The notes: generated from the letters alone by a model not told the origin. A stretch of DNA of 57,249 nucleotides from Clostridiales bacterium (GCA_012521895.1 JAAYLK010000010.1:1-57249), one strand, 5' to 3'. Numbered from the stretch's first letter, positions 1 through 9,035 are shown. Program-made: numbers and translations.

Positions 1-47
1 ATGATGCTCAAAAACAAGAAATTACTATGAAGACGGGAACACGATAA

Positions 48-1070
48 ATGGCTATCATCGCGCCGGACATCGGCATTGATTTAGGGACATCCAACACGCT
101 TGTGCATGTGCGCAGGCGCGGTGTTCAAATTAATGACCCCACCCTGCTTGTGGTCTCCGGCAACGAGAAGCGCACCATCAAGGCCATCGGCCAGGATGCC
201 CTGGCGCTGGTGGGGCGTACCTCAGCTGGCGATGTGGCAGTTCGGCCCTTGCAAGACGGCACCGTCAAGGATTTTGATCTGACTGAGGCTATTTTGCGCT
301 ATTTTATCCGCAAGGCCATCGGTGTGTCCCACTTGGTCAAGCCCAGAATGTATATTACGGTACCCAGCCGTATATCACCGGTTGAAAAGCGTGTCATCAA
401 GGAAGCGGCGGCCAGCGCCGGCGCGCGCAAGAACGCCATCCATCTCATCGACAAGCCTTTTGCCTCAGCCTTTGGTTCGGGGCTGCCGGTCTTTTCGCCC
501 GAGGGCAGCATGGTGGTGGACATTGGAGGGGGGACGACGGAGGTCGCGGTGATTTCCCTTGGCGGCATTGTGCTCTCGCGTTCCATTCCCCAGGGCGGTA
601 TCAAGATGGACAACGTGATTGTGGAGTTCATCAAGCACGACCACAACATGCTCATTGGCGACCGGATGGCTGAGGATATCAAGATTGACTGGGGCTCTGC
701 CCTGCCTCCCAGCGAGGATCGCAAGGTGGTGGTGCGCGGACGGGACCTGATCACGGGCCTGCCCCAGACTGCAGAAATCTCCTCCAGCCGTTTCTACGCC
801 GCCCTTCATGGGCCGTGCCTGAAAATATTGGATACCATTCGTGAAATTCTGGACAAGACGCCGCCGGAGCTGTGCAGCGATATTCTGCGAAAGGGCATTT
901 ACCTGGTGGGTGGCGGCGCTCAATTGCATGGTCTGGACCGTTTCCTGGCCAGTGAACTTAGCTTGCCTGTCACCCTGGCGCGCGATCCGATGCTCACAGC
1001 GGTATCGGGCGTTGGCGCCATGGCTGAACGCAGTGATGTGCTGTCCAAACTGACCCGGGCCAATTTTTAG
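48..1070 (+). CDS. mreB: Rod shape-determining protein MreB
   Basis: Bacterial actin homologue of 340 residues, the usual length. It polymerises with ATP under the membrane and guides lateral wall synthesis by the MreCD-RodA-PBP2 elongation complex. The actin-type phosphate-1 motif DLGTSNTLV is near residue 11, the phosphate-2 motif VVDIGGGTTEVAV is near residue 155, and the adenosine motif LVGGGAQLHGL is near residue 286. It is the first gene of the run mreB-mreC-mreD-pbp2-minD-rodA, and the next gene starts 4 bases after its stop. The promoter is not visible because only 47 bases precede the start. A paralogue such as Mbl is possible, but the mreC and mreD neighbours favour MreB. Confidence 0.97.
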   Translation: MAIIAPDIGIDLGTSNTLVHVRRRGVQINDPTLLVVSGNEKRTIKAIGQDALALVGRTSAGDVAVRPLQDGTVKDFDLTEAILRYFIRKAIGVSHLVKPRMYITVPSRISPVEKRVIKEAAASAGARKNAIHLIDKPFASAFGSGLPVFSPEGSMVVDIGGGTTEVAVISLGGIVLSRSIPQGGIKMDNVIVEFIKHDHNMLIGDRMAEDIKIDWGSALPPSEDRKVVVRGRDLITGLPQTAEISSSRFYAALHGPCLKILDTIREILDKTPPELCSDILRKGIYLVGGGAQLHGLDRFLASELSLPVTLARDPMLTAVSGVGAMAERSDVLSKLTRANF

Positions 1071-1074
1071 CGGG

Positions 1075-2331
1075 ATGAGAATGCCTAAGAAAACCAAGCA
1101 TATCAAGCAGCGCGATAAGCGCGAACAAAGCCAGAAGCAAACCAACCAGGAGCGCCAGCGCGGCATCAGCAAACTGCTGGGCATGTTGGTGGCTGTGCTG
1201 TTGCTTGGCGTGATTGGCGTGATGGTGCTGTCCCAGTTGTTTGATACCCCCATTTTGAAGGTGCCCCGGGAGATGGTCGCCAAGGTGATCACCCCCATCC
1301 AGAACGCCTTCGCTTCCGGCACGGACTTTGTGGTGGATTATTTGCGCACCCTGAAGCTGCGCAGCAACTGGGAGCATGAGTACAACCTGCTGCGCGAGAA
1401 AGTGGACGAGCTGACCGACCAGGCCATGATGGCCAATGCCCTGCAGTACCAGCTGCAGGCTTATGAAGACCTCAATGACGAGGTGGAGCGCAACCCGGGC
1501 CTGAACGGCTTGAAGGCCAACGTCATCGGCCGGGACACCAGCAACTACTCCTTCGTGATGACCCTGGACGTGGGTTCCACCCAGGGGGTCACGGACAACA
1601 TGGCGGTGGTGGTTCCGGGCGCCTTGATCGGCATCACCTTTGACACCCTGGACAACTCCACCAAGGTGCGCGGCATCATCGATACCAACTGCTCCGTCGC
1701 CGCCATCATCGAATCCAACCGTGACCCGGGCACGGTGTCAGGCACCCTGGCCATCGACGGCAAGAAGAACGCCAGGATGTATTACCTGTCCTACACCACC
1801 CTGCCCCGACCGGGGGACATGGTGGTTACCTCCGGCATGAACACCGGCTTGCCAAAGGGCATCCCCATTGGCAAGGTGCGCGAGTCAACCCGCGGCATGG
1901 AGGACTCCAAGCAGTACATCGTGCTGGAACCCATCGCGGACTTTGACCATATCGAGTACGTCATCGTGTACCGCTATTCCCAGACCGCGACCCGCCAGGA
2001 GCGCGTCGTCGCGCCGGAGGCCACCTTTGTGCCCCTGCCCTCCCTGCGACCTGTACCCACCTTGATTGGCCAGGCCGAGCCGGAGCTCAGCCCCGGTGTC
2101 ACCGCCACGCCGACCATCACACCCAGCCCCAGCCCAACCTTGCCGCCGCCCACCCAGTCCATCTCCCCGGACGGGGAAGGAACTCCGCCGCCTGTGGAGG
2201 AAGGCATCAGCTATAACGCACCGGTGATCATCGACACCACGCCCACGGTGGAACCCTCGCCCGAGCCCATCACGCCCAGCCCCTCGCCTAACTTCTCCCC
2301 GGAAGACATGACCGTTGAGGAAGACACCTGA
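1075..2331 (+). CDS. mreC: Rod shape-determining protein MreC
   Basis: Bitopic membrane protein of 418 residues that links MreB filaments to PBP2 outside the membrane. A basic, Gln-rich cytoplasmic leader (about residues 1-31) precedes one membrane helix (about 33-54), a predicted coiled coil (about 85-125) and the double beta-barrel core (for example residues with NVIGRDTSN and VTSGMNTGLPKGIPIG). The core ends near residue 305 and is followed by a low-complexity Pro/Thr/Ser tail of about 110 residues, longer than in many homologues. Two starts are possible, ATG at 1075 and ATG at 1081, and neither has a strong ribosome site. The stop overlaps the mreD start by one base, which indicates translational coupling. 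Confidence 0.94.
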   Translation: MRMPKKTKHIKQRDKREQSQKQTNQERQRGISKLLGMLVAVLLLGVIGVMVLSQLFDTPILKVPREMVAKVITPIQNAFASGTDFVVDYLRTLKLRSNWEHEYNLLREKVDELTDQAMMANALQYQLQAYEDLNDEVERNPGLNGLKANVIGRDTSNYSFVMTLDVGSTQGVTDNMAVVVPGALIGITFDTLDNSTKVRGIIDTNCSVAAIIESNRDPGTVSGTLAIDGKKNARMYYLSYTTLPRPGDMVVTSGMNTGLPKGIPIGKVRESTRGMEDSKQYIVLEPIADFDHIEYVIVYRYSQTATRQERVVAPEATFVPLPSLRPVPTLIGQAEPELSPGVTATPTITPSPSPTLPPPTQSISPDGEGTPPPVEEGISYNAPVIIDTTPTVEPSPEPITPSPSPNFSPEDMTVEEDT

Positions 2332-3200
2332 TGCAGGCCATTTTGCAAAAAGGCGGCAGCATCACCAGGGCGGCGATTAAGTTTACCAAGGTGATCGCGC
2401 TGATTTTGCTGTTCTTCCTGCTGCAGACCGCGGTGATGCCCCATTTGAAGTTCGCCGGCGTCATGCCCAACCTGCACATGGTGATCATCGCCATTTTGAC
2501 AGTCTCCTATGGAAAGCTGTATGCTTTTATTGCCGGGGCGATGGTCGGTATCCTGCTGGAGGCCATGTCCTACAGCATCCCTCTGTTCTATCTGATCATT
2601 TATCCGGTGCTGGCCCTCTTGTGCGCCCAGGTCTTTGCCGACATGTCCGACATCAAGCGCGAGATGCGCCGCATCCGCGAAGCCCAGCGGCAAAGCGAGC
2701 TGGCTTCCGAAATCAAGGCGCCCTTCATGAAGCGCAAGATCCGCATCCGCATCCGCCGTGATTCACCCTATGACTTAAACCCCCACCTGCGCATCCTGCT
2801 CAACGCCCTGATGCTGGTGCTCTTGTTTGAAGGCGTCATGCTCATCTACATCGCGGTTGCCGGCGTGGACCTGACCATCAACCATTTCCTGCGCGTGTTT
2901 TACGCCGCGGCCTATACCGCGCTGTGCTGCCTGGTGATGTTCCCGGTGCGCATGTGGCTGGGCCTGTACAAGCGCAAACGCAAGCTTGCAAGGCAGATTG
3001 AAGAAGAAGGCCTGACGACCGACCGAGAACTGCTGCGCTCCCTGGCTATCGTGCCTGATGAAGCGCCAACCCAAAAGAAGAGACCTTTCCAGCTCCTGAA
3101 GCGCAAAGCGAAGGAGCCTGACTTGCCAGGGCAGGACCCGGTTTCGTCAAAGGATGACGCGGCCCTGGCATCGCAGGAGGAAAACAACGATGAAAATTGA
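2331..3200 (+). CDS. mreD: Rod shape-determining protein MreD
   Basis: Multi-spanning membrane protein of the elongation complex. It has 289 residues against about 160-180 in common MreD proteins. Hydrophobic helices cover about residues 15-37, 40-62 and 68-100. A highly charged cytoplasmic segment follows (about 103-145, rich in Arg, Lys and Glu), then two further helices (about 150-176 and 186-208). A hydrophilic C-terminal tail of about 75 residues contributes to the extra length. The identification rests mainly on the position between mreC and pbp2 and on the FAGVMPNLHMVIIAILTV-like start of the domain. The end overlaps the start of the PBP2 gene by 11 bases. The long tail and charged loop are lineage-specific additions of unknown role. 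Confidence 0.88.
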   Translation: MQAILQKGGSITRAAIKFTKVIALILLFFLLQTAVMPHLKFAGVMPNLHMVIIAILTVSYGKLYAFIAGAMVGILLEAMSYSIPLFYLIIYPVLALLCAQVFADMSDIKREMRRIREAQRQSELASEIKAPFMKRKIRIRIRRDSPYDLNPHLRILLNALMLVLLFEGVMLIYIAVAGVDLTINHFLRVFYAAAYTALCCLVMFPVRMWLGLYKRKRKLARQIEEEGLTTDRELLRSLAIVPDEAPTQKKRPFQLLKRKAKEPDLPGQDPVSSKDDAALASQEENNDEN

Positions 3201-5703
3201 GAAATCCACCATCAAACGCTACGCGGTGTTCCTTGTAGTCGTGGTCATGCTGTTTGGTGCGCTGATTTATCAGCTGCACAACCTGCAGGTGGTGAACGCC
3301 GGACAGTTCCAGCAAATGGCGGCATCCGGCAGCTTTAAAACCTTCCGCCTGACCGGCAAGCGCGGGATGATCACCGACGCTGAGAGCGTTGTGCTGGCCA
3401 TGAGTGAGGATGTTTACAACGTGACCTTTCTGATGACCACCTCCGAAATGAAGGTCGAATACTATAAGAGCATCACGCCTTCCATTTTGAAGGTGAAAGA
3501 GATCGTCGAAGCGTATGGCAGCAAGCTGACCCACAAGCTGCCCATTGAATACAACCCCGACAAGGCGATGCTGGAGTTCAATTACGGCAAGAACATCTCG
3601 GAGAAAACCATCGCCATCCGCGAAGGCCTGTTCTATGGCAACCACTACCTGTCCAAAGCCAGGTACCCGGAAGCGGAGGATGTGTACAACTATCTGTTCA
3701 CCCTCTACCAACTGGAAGAGGGCACGCCCATGGAAACGGCGCTTGAAGTCATGGGCATTTATTCCGACATGCGCAACAACATCTTCAACTCCATGCCCAT
3801 CATCATCGCGCCCAACATCCCCTTTGAAGCGGTGCAGGAGATTTCCGGCCAGAGCATGTCCTTGCACAACATCGACATTTCAGTCGGCGAAAAACGCGTC
3901 TACCCCCGCAGCACCCTGGCCTCCCAGGTGATTGGCTATGTCGGCCCCATCAGTGAGTCGGACAACTACCAAACCGCGCTGCGCCCCATGGGCTACGCCC
4001 TCAATGACATCATCGGCAAAGACGGCATCGAAAAATCAATGGAGAACTGGCTCACCCCCAACATCTCCAGCCGCACCGGCAGCAAGGTTATGGAGAATGA
4101 CAACCAGGGCCGCCTGACCCGCCTCATCAGTTCCACCCAGCCAACAGACGGCAACAACGTCAAGCTGACCCTCATCGAAGCCTACCAGCGCGAGGCGGAG
4201 CGCGCCATCGCGGCCAACGTCGCCTACACCCGCGGCGTCCAGGAGACAGAGATGTTCCGCGACCGCTGGCGCGAGGCCAACAAGGCCAAGCTTGAGACGC
4301 GCGATTTTACGGAGTATCCCCTGCAATTGGCGGACACTGGCACCATGACGGTGGTGGAGGTCAACACCGGCAAGGTACTGGCCATGGCTCAGCACCCCAC
4401 CTATGACCTCAACGCCATGGTGGCAGGCGGCAAGGAAGTGGCGGACATCCTGCTGGATGAGCGCCGCCCCTTGTGGAACTTCGCCACCCAGTCCACCGCG
4501 GAGCCTGGCTCCATCTTCAAGATGGTGACCGGCCTGGCGGCGCTCACCAATGGCCGGCTGACGGTGACTGAGGAAATCACAGACACAGGCCCCTTTATGG
4601 CCTACACCACCAAAGAAGAGGACGCCCCGCTGTGCTGGATTGCCAAGGGCTACCGCCACCAGCACGCCAATTTGAACATCGTGGGCGGCTTGTCCAAATC
4701 CTGCAACTTCTTCTTTTACACCCTGGCTGAAAAACTGTACGGTAAAACCGGCAGCAACCTGCTCTACCAATACGCCGCCAAGCTGGGGCTGACCACACTG
4801 ACCGGCATCCAGCTGCCCGGGGAAACCCGCAGCATCGTGGGCAACCAGACCTCCCTGTATGACCCCAGCTCCGCGATCAACATGCAGGAGACTAACCTGC
4901 CCATCCTGGTGGCGGCCAAAATCAAGAAGCACTTGCAAAACGTAGGCGCCAGCTACGGCATCCAGTATGACGACGTGCGCCTCAACGCCTGCATCAAGCA
5001 GCTGATGGACATGGCGCTGGTCACCAACCAGGGCGATTGGCCCAATGCCATGCGCCCCATCCTGATGGCGGAGTTGAACATGACCCGTGACATGGTCTGG
5101 CTGCAGGCGGTCATCGGTGAAATATGGTATGCCCTCAACGACATCAAATGGGGCGGCAGCATGGAGGTGCAGGTCTCCATCGGCCAGTCCATCACCCAAC
5201 TGACCCCGGCGGCGGTCTCCCGTTATGTGGCGGCCCTTGGCAACGGCGGCACGGTGTACAACCTGTCCATCGTGGACTCCATTATTTCACCCGAAGGTGA
5301 AATCCTCAACCAGTACCAGCCCAGCGTCTTTGGCACCCTGGACAGCGCCATTCCCTACCTGCCCTTTATCCGGGAAGGCATGAAGGGCGTGGTTGACGAG
5401 GCGGGCACCGCCAGGCGCTACTTTAACGGCTGGGCCTATGAGGACGAACTGTGGGCCAAGACCGGTACCTCCCAGGTCACCATTGGTGGCATCAAGCTGG
5501 ACCTGGAAAACAACGGCTGGTTTGTGGCGCTTGCGCCATTCAACACCCCGGCGGAAATCGCCGTGGTTGTGCTGATTCCCAACGGCAAGGCCGGTGCCGA
5601 GGCCACGCGCGCCGCGCGGGACTTCATCGGCTGGTGGTTTGAAGACAAGAACAAGTTCACCGGCGAGGTGCCGGTGGTTCCGGGCAACCAGCTGATGCCT
5701 TAG
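3190..5703 (+). CDS. mrdA: Penicillin-binding protein 2 (class B transpeptidase of elongation)
   Basis: DD-transpeptidase that crosslinks murein during elongation and works with the SEDS polymerase RodA. The start at 3190 follows an AGGAGG site at about 3176; an upstream in-frame ATG at 3154 has no such site. One N-terminal membrane helix (about residues 10-30) is followed by a dimerisation domain and the transpeptidase domain. The SxxK motif (SIFK) has its nucleophile at Ser441, SxN (SCN) is at 504-506 and KTG is at 757-759, so all three catalytic motifs are present. At 837 residues it is longer than usual. The PGE motif (near 543) and the SIGQ motif (near 663) are about 120 residues apart, implying an extra helical segment of about 80 residues in the transpeptidase domain. 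Confidence 0.95.
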   Translation: MKIEKSTIKRYAVFLVVVVMLFGALIYQLHNLQVVNAGQFQQMAASGSFKTFRLTGKRGMITDAESVVLAMSEDVYNVTFLMTTSEMKVEYYKSITPSILKVKEIVEAYGSKLTHKLPIEYNPDKAMLEFNYGKNISEKTIAIREGLFYGNHYLSKARYPEAEDVYNYLFTLYQLEEGTPMETALEVMGIYSDMRNNIFNSMPIIIAPNIPFEAVQEISGQSMSLHNIDISVGEKRVYPRSTLASQVIGYVGPISESDNYQTALRPMGYALNDIIGKDGIEKSMENWLTPNISSRTGSKVMENDNQGRLTRLISSTQPTDGNNVKLTLIEAYQREAERAIAANVAYTRGVQETEMFRDRWREANKAKLETRDFTEYPLQLADTGTMTVVEVNTGKVLAMAQHPTYDLNAMVAGGKEVADILLDERRPLWNFATQSTAEPGSIFKMVTGLAALTNGRLTVTEEITDTGPFMAYTTKEEDAPLCWIAKGYRHQHANLNIVGGLSKSCNFFFYTLAEKLYGKTGSNLLYQYAAKLGLTTLTGIQLPGETRSIVGNQTSLYDPSSAINMQETNLPILVAAKIKKHLQNVGASYGIQYDDVRLNACIKQLMDMALVTNQGDWPNAMRPILMAELNMTRDMVWLQAVIGEIWYALNDIKWGGSMEVQVSIGQSITQLTPAAVSRYVAALGNGGTVYNLSIVDSIISPEGEILNQYQPSVFGTLDSAIPYLPFIREGMKGVVDEAGTARRYFNGWAYEDELWAKTGTSQVTIGGIKLDLENNGWFVALAPFNTPAEIAVVVLIPNGKAGAEATRAARDFIGWWFEDKNKFTGEVPVVPGNQLMP

Positions 5704-5715
5704 GAAGGAAGCGCC

Positions 5716-6510
5716 ATGAGCAAATCGTACCTGTTGATTTCCGGCAAAGGCGGGGTGGGCAAATCCACCCTGGCCTCTTCTCTTGCCGTGAAAGCGGCCG
5801 GCCTGGGGCTGCGCGTCGCGCTCATTGACGGGGATATCGGCCTGCGCAGCCTGGATTTGATGCTGGGCATGCAGGACAGAGTGCTATACGACATGGCGGA
5901 CCTGGTGAATCGGCGCTGCACGCTGGACCAGGCCTTGATCTGGCACCCGGACTATCCTACCAAGCTCTGCCTGATGGTGGGCGGCCAGTCGGCCAAACCC
6001 AAGGACTTTGAACGGAGCGATTTGAAGAAGATTGTCAGCACCCTCAAAAAGCGGGTGGACATCGTGCTGATTGACGGGCCGGCGGGACTGGGCCGCGGCA
6101 TCCGCAACTTCATCGGCCTGGCCGATGAGGTGGTCATTGTGACGACACCTGATCCCGTCGCCACCCGCAGCGCGGAAAAGCTGTCGGGCATGCTCTATGC
6201 CGGCGGCGCCCGCCCAAGCCTGCTCATCAACCGCGTCCAGATAGACAGGGTGCTGTCCGGGGACGCCCTCCAGCCGTCCCTGCTGGCCCAGAGCCTGGAC
6301 CTGCCCCTGTTTGGCGTGGTGGAGGAGCACCCCGGCATCGCGCCGGCCCAGCTCAAAGGGCAGACCGCGGCGCAGATAGAGGATGAACACTTGCAGAATC
6401 TGCTTAAAGACATCGTGCTGGGCATGAAGGGCATCACCTTCCAGGTGAGCGATTATGAGCCTGAAACGCTGACCTGGTTCCAGCGCTTTGTGAAATGGCT
6501 TGAGGCATAA
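5716..6510 (+). CDS. minD: Septum-site ATPase MinD
   Basis: Deviant Walker A ATPase of 264 residues, the MinD length. SGKGGVGKS at residues 9-17 provides both lysines (K11 and K16). The run DIGLRSLDLMLGM followed by YDMADLVNRRC is characteristic of MinD rather than ParA. The Walker B region reads LIDGPAG where MinD usually has IDCPAG. The C-terminus (TWFQRFVKWLEA) can form a short amphipathic helix able to bind membrane. In typical MinD proteins this helix recruits MinC and responds to MinE, but neither minC nor minE flanks this gene: PBP2 ends 12 bases upstream and rodA starts 2 bases downstream. The partner is therefore unknown. A more distant MinD/ParA-family role is possible. Confidence 0.9.
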   Translation: MSKSYLLISGKGGVGKSTLASSLAVKAAGLGLRVALIDGDIGLRSLDLMLGMQDRVLYDMADLVNRRCTLDQALIWHPDYPTKLCLMVGGQSAKPKDFERSDLKKIVSTLKKRVDIVLIDGPAGLGRGIRNFIGLADEVVIVTTPDPVATRSAEKLSGMLYAGGARPSLLINRVQIDRVLSGDALQPSLLAQSLDLPLFGVVEEHPGIAPAQLKGQTAAQIEDEHLQNLLKDIVLGMKGITFQVSDYEPETLTWFQRFVKWLEA

Positions 6511-6512
6511 GG

Positions 6513-7811
6513 ATGAGTTTATTTGAAGACAAGCGGTCCCGGCCGCATTTTGACTTTTTGCTGCTGCTGTCGATGTACGCGATGATGATCATCGGCGTTA
6601 TCGCGATTTCCGTGGCCAACTTTGTACCGTCGGAAACCCAGGACCTACCGCTGCTGAACAAGATCCTGGCGTCCAACACCGGTTCCTGGCAGGCCATATT
6701 TGTGGTGGCATCGCCTGCGGCGGTCTGGTTCATCGTCAGCGTTCCCTATGAGCACTTTAAGACTTTCGCGCCTTTGTATTACGTGGCCATCATCGCCTTT
6801 CTCTTTATCGTCATGGTCACCTCCAGCGCCATCCGCGATGTCCGCGCCTGGTTCCAGGGCCCCCTGGGCCGCATGCTGCAGCCGGCGGAGTTCTCCAAGC
6901 TCACGGTCATCCTGATGCTGGCCAAAGAGCTGTCCTTGAACGAAAAACCATTGAGCAGCATGCGTTCCGTGCTGCGCATCGGCACCTTTGTGCTGCTGCC
7001 TTCCTTCATTACATACAGCTCCGGTGAAACAGGCAGCGTCATCATCCTCATGGGCATCGCCTTTTTAATGCTCTACTTTGGCGGTGTGGACTGGAAGTGG
7101 ATTCTGGTCATCACCGTGGTGGCCGTGCTTGGCATCACCGCCCTGATTGCCTACGGCGTGCTGGGGGATAGCGACAGCTACATGCTGCGCCGCATCCTGG
7201 CCTTCATCGCCCCGGAGGCCTACGCCAGAACCACGGGGCTTCAGCTACTGCGCTCCCAGGAGGCGATTGGTTCGGGCGGGCTGACCGGCGTCGGCCTCTT
7301 TGTCCCCGGTTCCATGAGCCAGTTGGACTTTGTGCCGGAGGACTGGACGGACTTCGTTTTTGCCACCATCGGGGAGGCCGTTGGCTTTGTGGGCACGGTG
7401 TCCATCGTGCTGCTCTTTCTGTTCATGGTGTTACGGATGCTGTACCTGTCCCGTTTCACCTATGACTCCTTTGGCCGCCTGGTCATCATCGGCGTGATGT
7501 CCATGCTGTTTTTGCACGTGTTCCAGAACATCGCCATGACCATCGGCCTCATGCCCATCACCGGCATCCCGCTGCCCTTTTTAAGCTATGGCGGTTCAAA
7601 CCTGCTCACCAACGTCATCGGTATCTCCCTGGTGCTCAACATCACCAAAAACCGCACCGCGGCCCTGCCAAACTACAATATCCCCGCCGGCCATGCCCTG
7701 CGTAGGCGGCGGCGCAGGAAGGCTGCTCCTGTCTATGTCAACCTGACAGGGGAGAAGGGGCTGTCCAGGCTGCGCATCCGTCGCAAATCCCGGGAAAAGG
7801 CCCAGGCCTGA
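6513..7811 (+). CDS. rodA: Peptidoglycan glycosyltransferase RodA (SEDS family)
   Basis: Polytopic SEDS protein of 432 residues with about ten membrane helices, which polymerises lipid II into glycan strands and pairs with PBP2. Family features include LGRMLQPAEFSKL, the segment VPEDWTDFVFATIGEAVGF (normally holding the conserved Asp of the large outer loop, here in the WTDF context), and ITGIPLPFLSYGGSN near the end. It is called RodA rather than FtsW because it lies in the mre-pbp2 operon. A basic Arg-rich C-terminal tail follows the last helix. It starts 2 bases after the minD stop and is the last gene of the operon. Confidence 0.93.
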   Translation: MSLFEDKRSRPHFDFLLLLSMYAMMIIGVIAISVANFVPSETQDLPLLNKILASNTGSWQAIFVVASPAAVWFIVSVPYEHFKTFAPLYYVAIIAFLFIVMVTSSAIRDVRAWFQGPLGRMLQPAEFSKLTVILMLAKELSLNEKPLSSMRSVLRIGTFVLLPSFITYSSGETGSVIILMGIAFLMLYFGGVDWKWILVITVVAVLGITALIAYGVLGDSDSYMLRRILAFIAPEAYARTTGLQLLRSQEAIGSGGLTGVGLFVPGSMSQLDFVPEDWTDFVFATIGEAVGFVGTVSIVLLFLFMVLRMLYLSRFTYDSFGRLVIIGVMSMLFLHVFQNIAMTIGLMPITGIPLPFLSYGGSNLLTNVIGISLVLNITKNRTAALPNYNIPAGHALRRRRRRKAAPVYVNLTGEKGLSRLRIRRKSREKAQA

Positions 7812-7886
7812 ACCCCGCGGGAATGAAGTAAAATAGCCACATGCCAGACAAATGCCATTGTGTACAGTCATTTTGACCGCGATGTC

Positions 7887-7915
7887 TTGTCAAGCCTGCC
7901 ATCCCCCTGTATAAT
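7887..7915 (+). promoter_or_regulatory. Predicted sigma-A type promoter for the zinc-knuckle gene
   Basis: A -35 box TTGTCA (7887-7892) and a -10 box TATAAT (7910-7915) are separated by exactly 17 bases. The start codon of the next gene is 33 bases further on, at 7949, after a GGAGG ribosome site at about 7936-7940. This gives the 7949-9035 pair its own promoter, separate from the mre operon. Confidence 0.75.
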
Positions 7916-7948
7916 GCCCGCGATATTGACATTCTTGGAGGTTTCCTG

Positions 7949-8338
7949 ATGACCCTGGTAAAGTGCCCGCGCTGTGAGCTGAACTATCTGCGCAACAACG
8001 AATCCATCTGCAAAATTTGCCATCGCGAGCTGTATGGCAATCAGCCCATTGAAGAGGTGGAGACCTGCTCAACCTGTAACGAAGCGCCTGCTTTGCCCGG
8101 CAAGGATGTCTGCCTGTATTGCCTGCGGGAAATGAACAAGCAAAAGGGTGTCAAGGAGGAGTTGGAGGAGCCGGTTGAAATCGGCCTGGACCCTGTCAGC
8201 GGCATGGAAGAGATGATTCCTGACATCGCCAATGAAGACGACCCGGACTTCCATGTGATGGGTGACGCGCTGTCGTTGGAGGAAATGAGCGAGCAGGAAG
8301 ACAATGACAGCGATGACGACGAGGAGAATGATGACTGA
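7949..8338 (+). CDS. Small acidic protein with two CxxC-X11-CxxC zinc knuckles (function unknown)
   Basis: Protein of 129 residues. Eight cysteines form two units of identical spacing: C6/C9 with C21/C24, and C40/C43 with C55/C58. Each is CxxC-X11-CxxC, the pattern of a four-Cys zinc-binding knuckle. The C-terminal half (about residues 70-129) is very acidic and probably disordered. A strong ribosome site (GGAGG) precedes ATG 7949. The end overlaps the start of the metallophosphoesterase gene, so the two are probably translated together. I do not recognise a named family. A nucleic-acid or protein-binding adaptor role is only a guess from the zinc knuckles. Confidence 0.8.
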   Translation: MTLVKCPRCELNYLRNNESICKICHRELYGNQPIEEVETCSTCNEAPALPGKDVCLYCLREMNKQKGVKEELEEPVEIGLDPVSGMEEMIPDIANEDDPDFHVMGDALSLEEMSEQEDNDSDDDEENDD

Positions 8339-9035
8339 AGCCCCCCGGATTTTTGCCATCAGCGACCTGCATCTCCCGGGAGGGGATGACAAGTCGATGG
8401 ATTTGTTCGGGCAGCACTGGCAGGATCATTTTGATAAAATCCGGGAGGACTGGATACAAAGGGTAAGGCCGCAGGACCTGGTCCTTCTGCCCGGAGACAT
8501 CTCCTGGGCGATGCGCCTGGAGGATGCCGTGCCGGACCTTTTAGCCATCGGAAACCTGCCCGGTACCAAGGTGATGATCAAAGGCAACCACGATTACTGG
8601 TGGAGTTCCTTAAGCCGCGTCCGGGCAGCCCTGCCGGACCATTTTTTTGCGGTTCAAAACGACGCGGTCCTGATTGGCGAAACCCTCGTGTGCGGCGCCC
8701 GGGGATGGACCATGCCAGGCGGGGATGACAACCAGCCCGATACGGAGCGCATCTACAACCGGGAGTTGATTCGCCTGGAACTGTCCCTGCAGCAGGCGCA
8801 GCGCAAGCGGACCGACCAGCGCCTGGTGGTGATGTGTCACTTCCCGCCCTGCAATTCCCGAGGCGATGACAGCCCCGTGACCCAGCTGATGGAACAGTAC
8901 GGCGCGGATGATGTGGTGTATGGCCACTTGCATGGCCCGGCCTGCGCCTCAGGCTTCAGCGGCCAAAAAAACAAGGTGCGCTACTGGTTCGCCTCCTGCG
9001 ACTGTGTGCAGTTTCGTTTGCAGGAATTGCGTTAA
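8328..9035 (+). CDS. Calcineurin-type metallophosphoesterase
   Basis: Predicted dimetal phosphoesterase of 235 residues. The metal-binding motifs appear in order: SDLHL (D13, H15), a GDISWAM block near residue 56, GNHDYWW near 88, a histidine block VMCHFPP near 168, and GHLHG near 204. The conserved W in GDISWAM and the HDYWW context match the bacterial YmdB-unrelated group often annotated simply as phosphohydrolase; the substrate is unknown. Start ATG 8328 (or 8331) lies inside the end of the preceding zinc-knuckle gene, with GAGGAG directly upstream. An in-frame ATG at 8304 is also possible but would extend the N-terminus with residues unlike the family start. Confidence 0.88.
   Translation: MMTEAPRIFAISDLHLPGGDDKSMDLFGQHWQDHFDKIREDWIQRVRPQDLVLLPGDISWAMRLEDAVPDLLAIGNLPGTKVMIKGNHDYWWSSLSRVRAALPDHFFAVQNDAVLIGETLVCGARGWTMPGGDDNQPDTERIYNRELIRLELSLQQAQRKRTDQRLVVMCHFPPCNSRGDDSPVTQLMEQYGADDVVYGHLHGPACASGFSGQKNKVRYWFASCDCVQFRLQELR

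Noticed and set aside
465-1322. Long minus-strand frame across mreB and mreC.
   Set aside because: Shadow of two well-supported genes in GC-rich DNA. Composition is His/Arg rich and no domain is seen.
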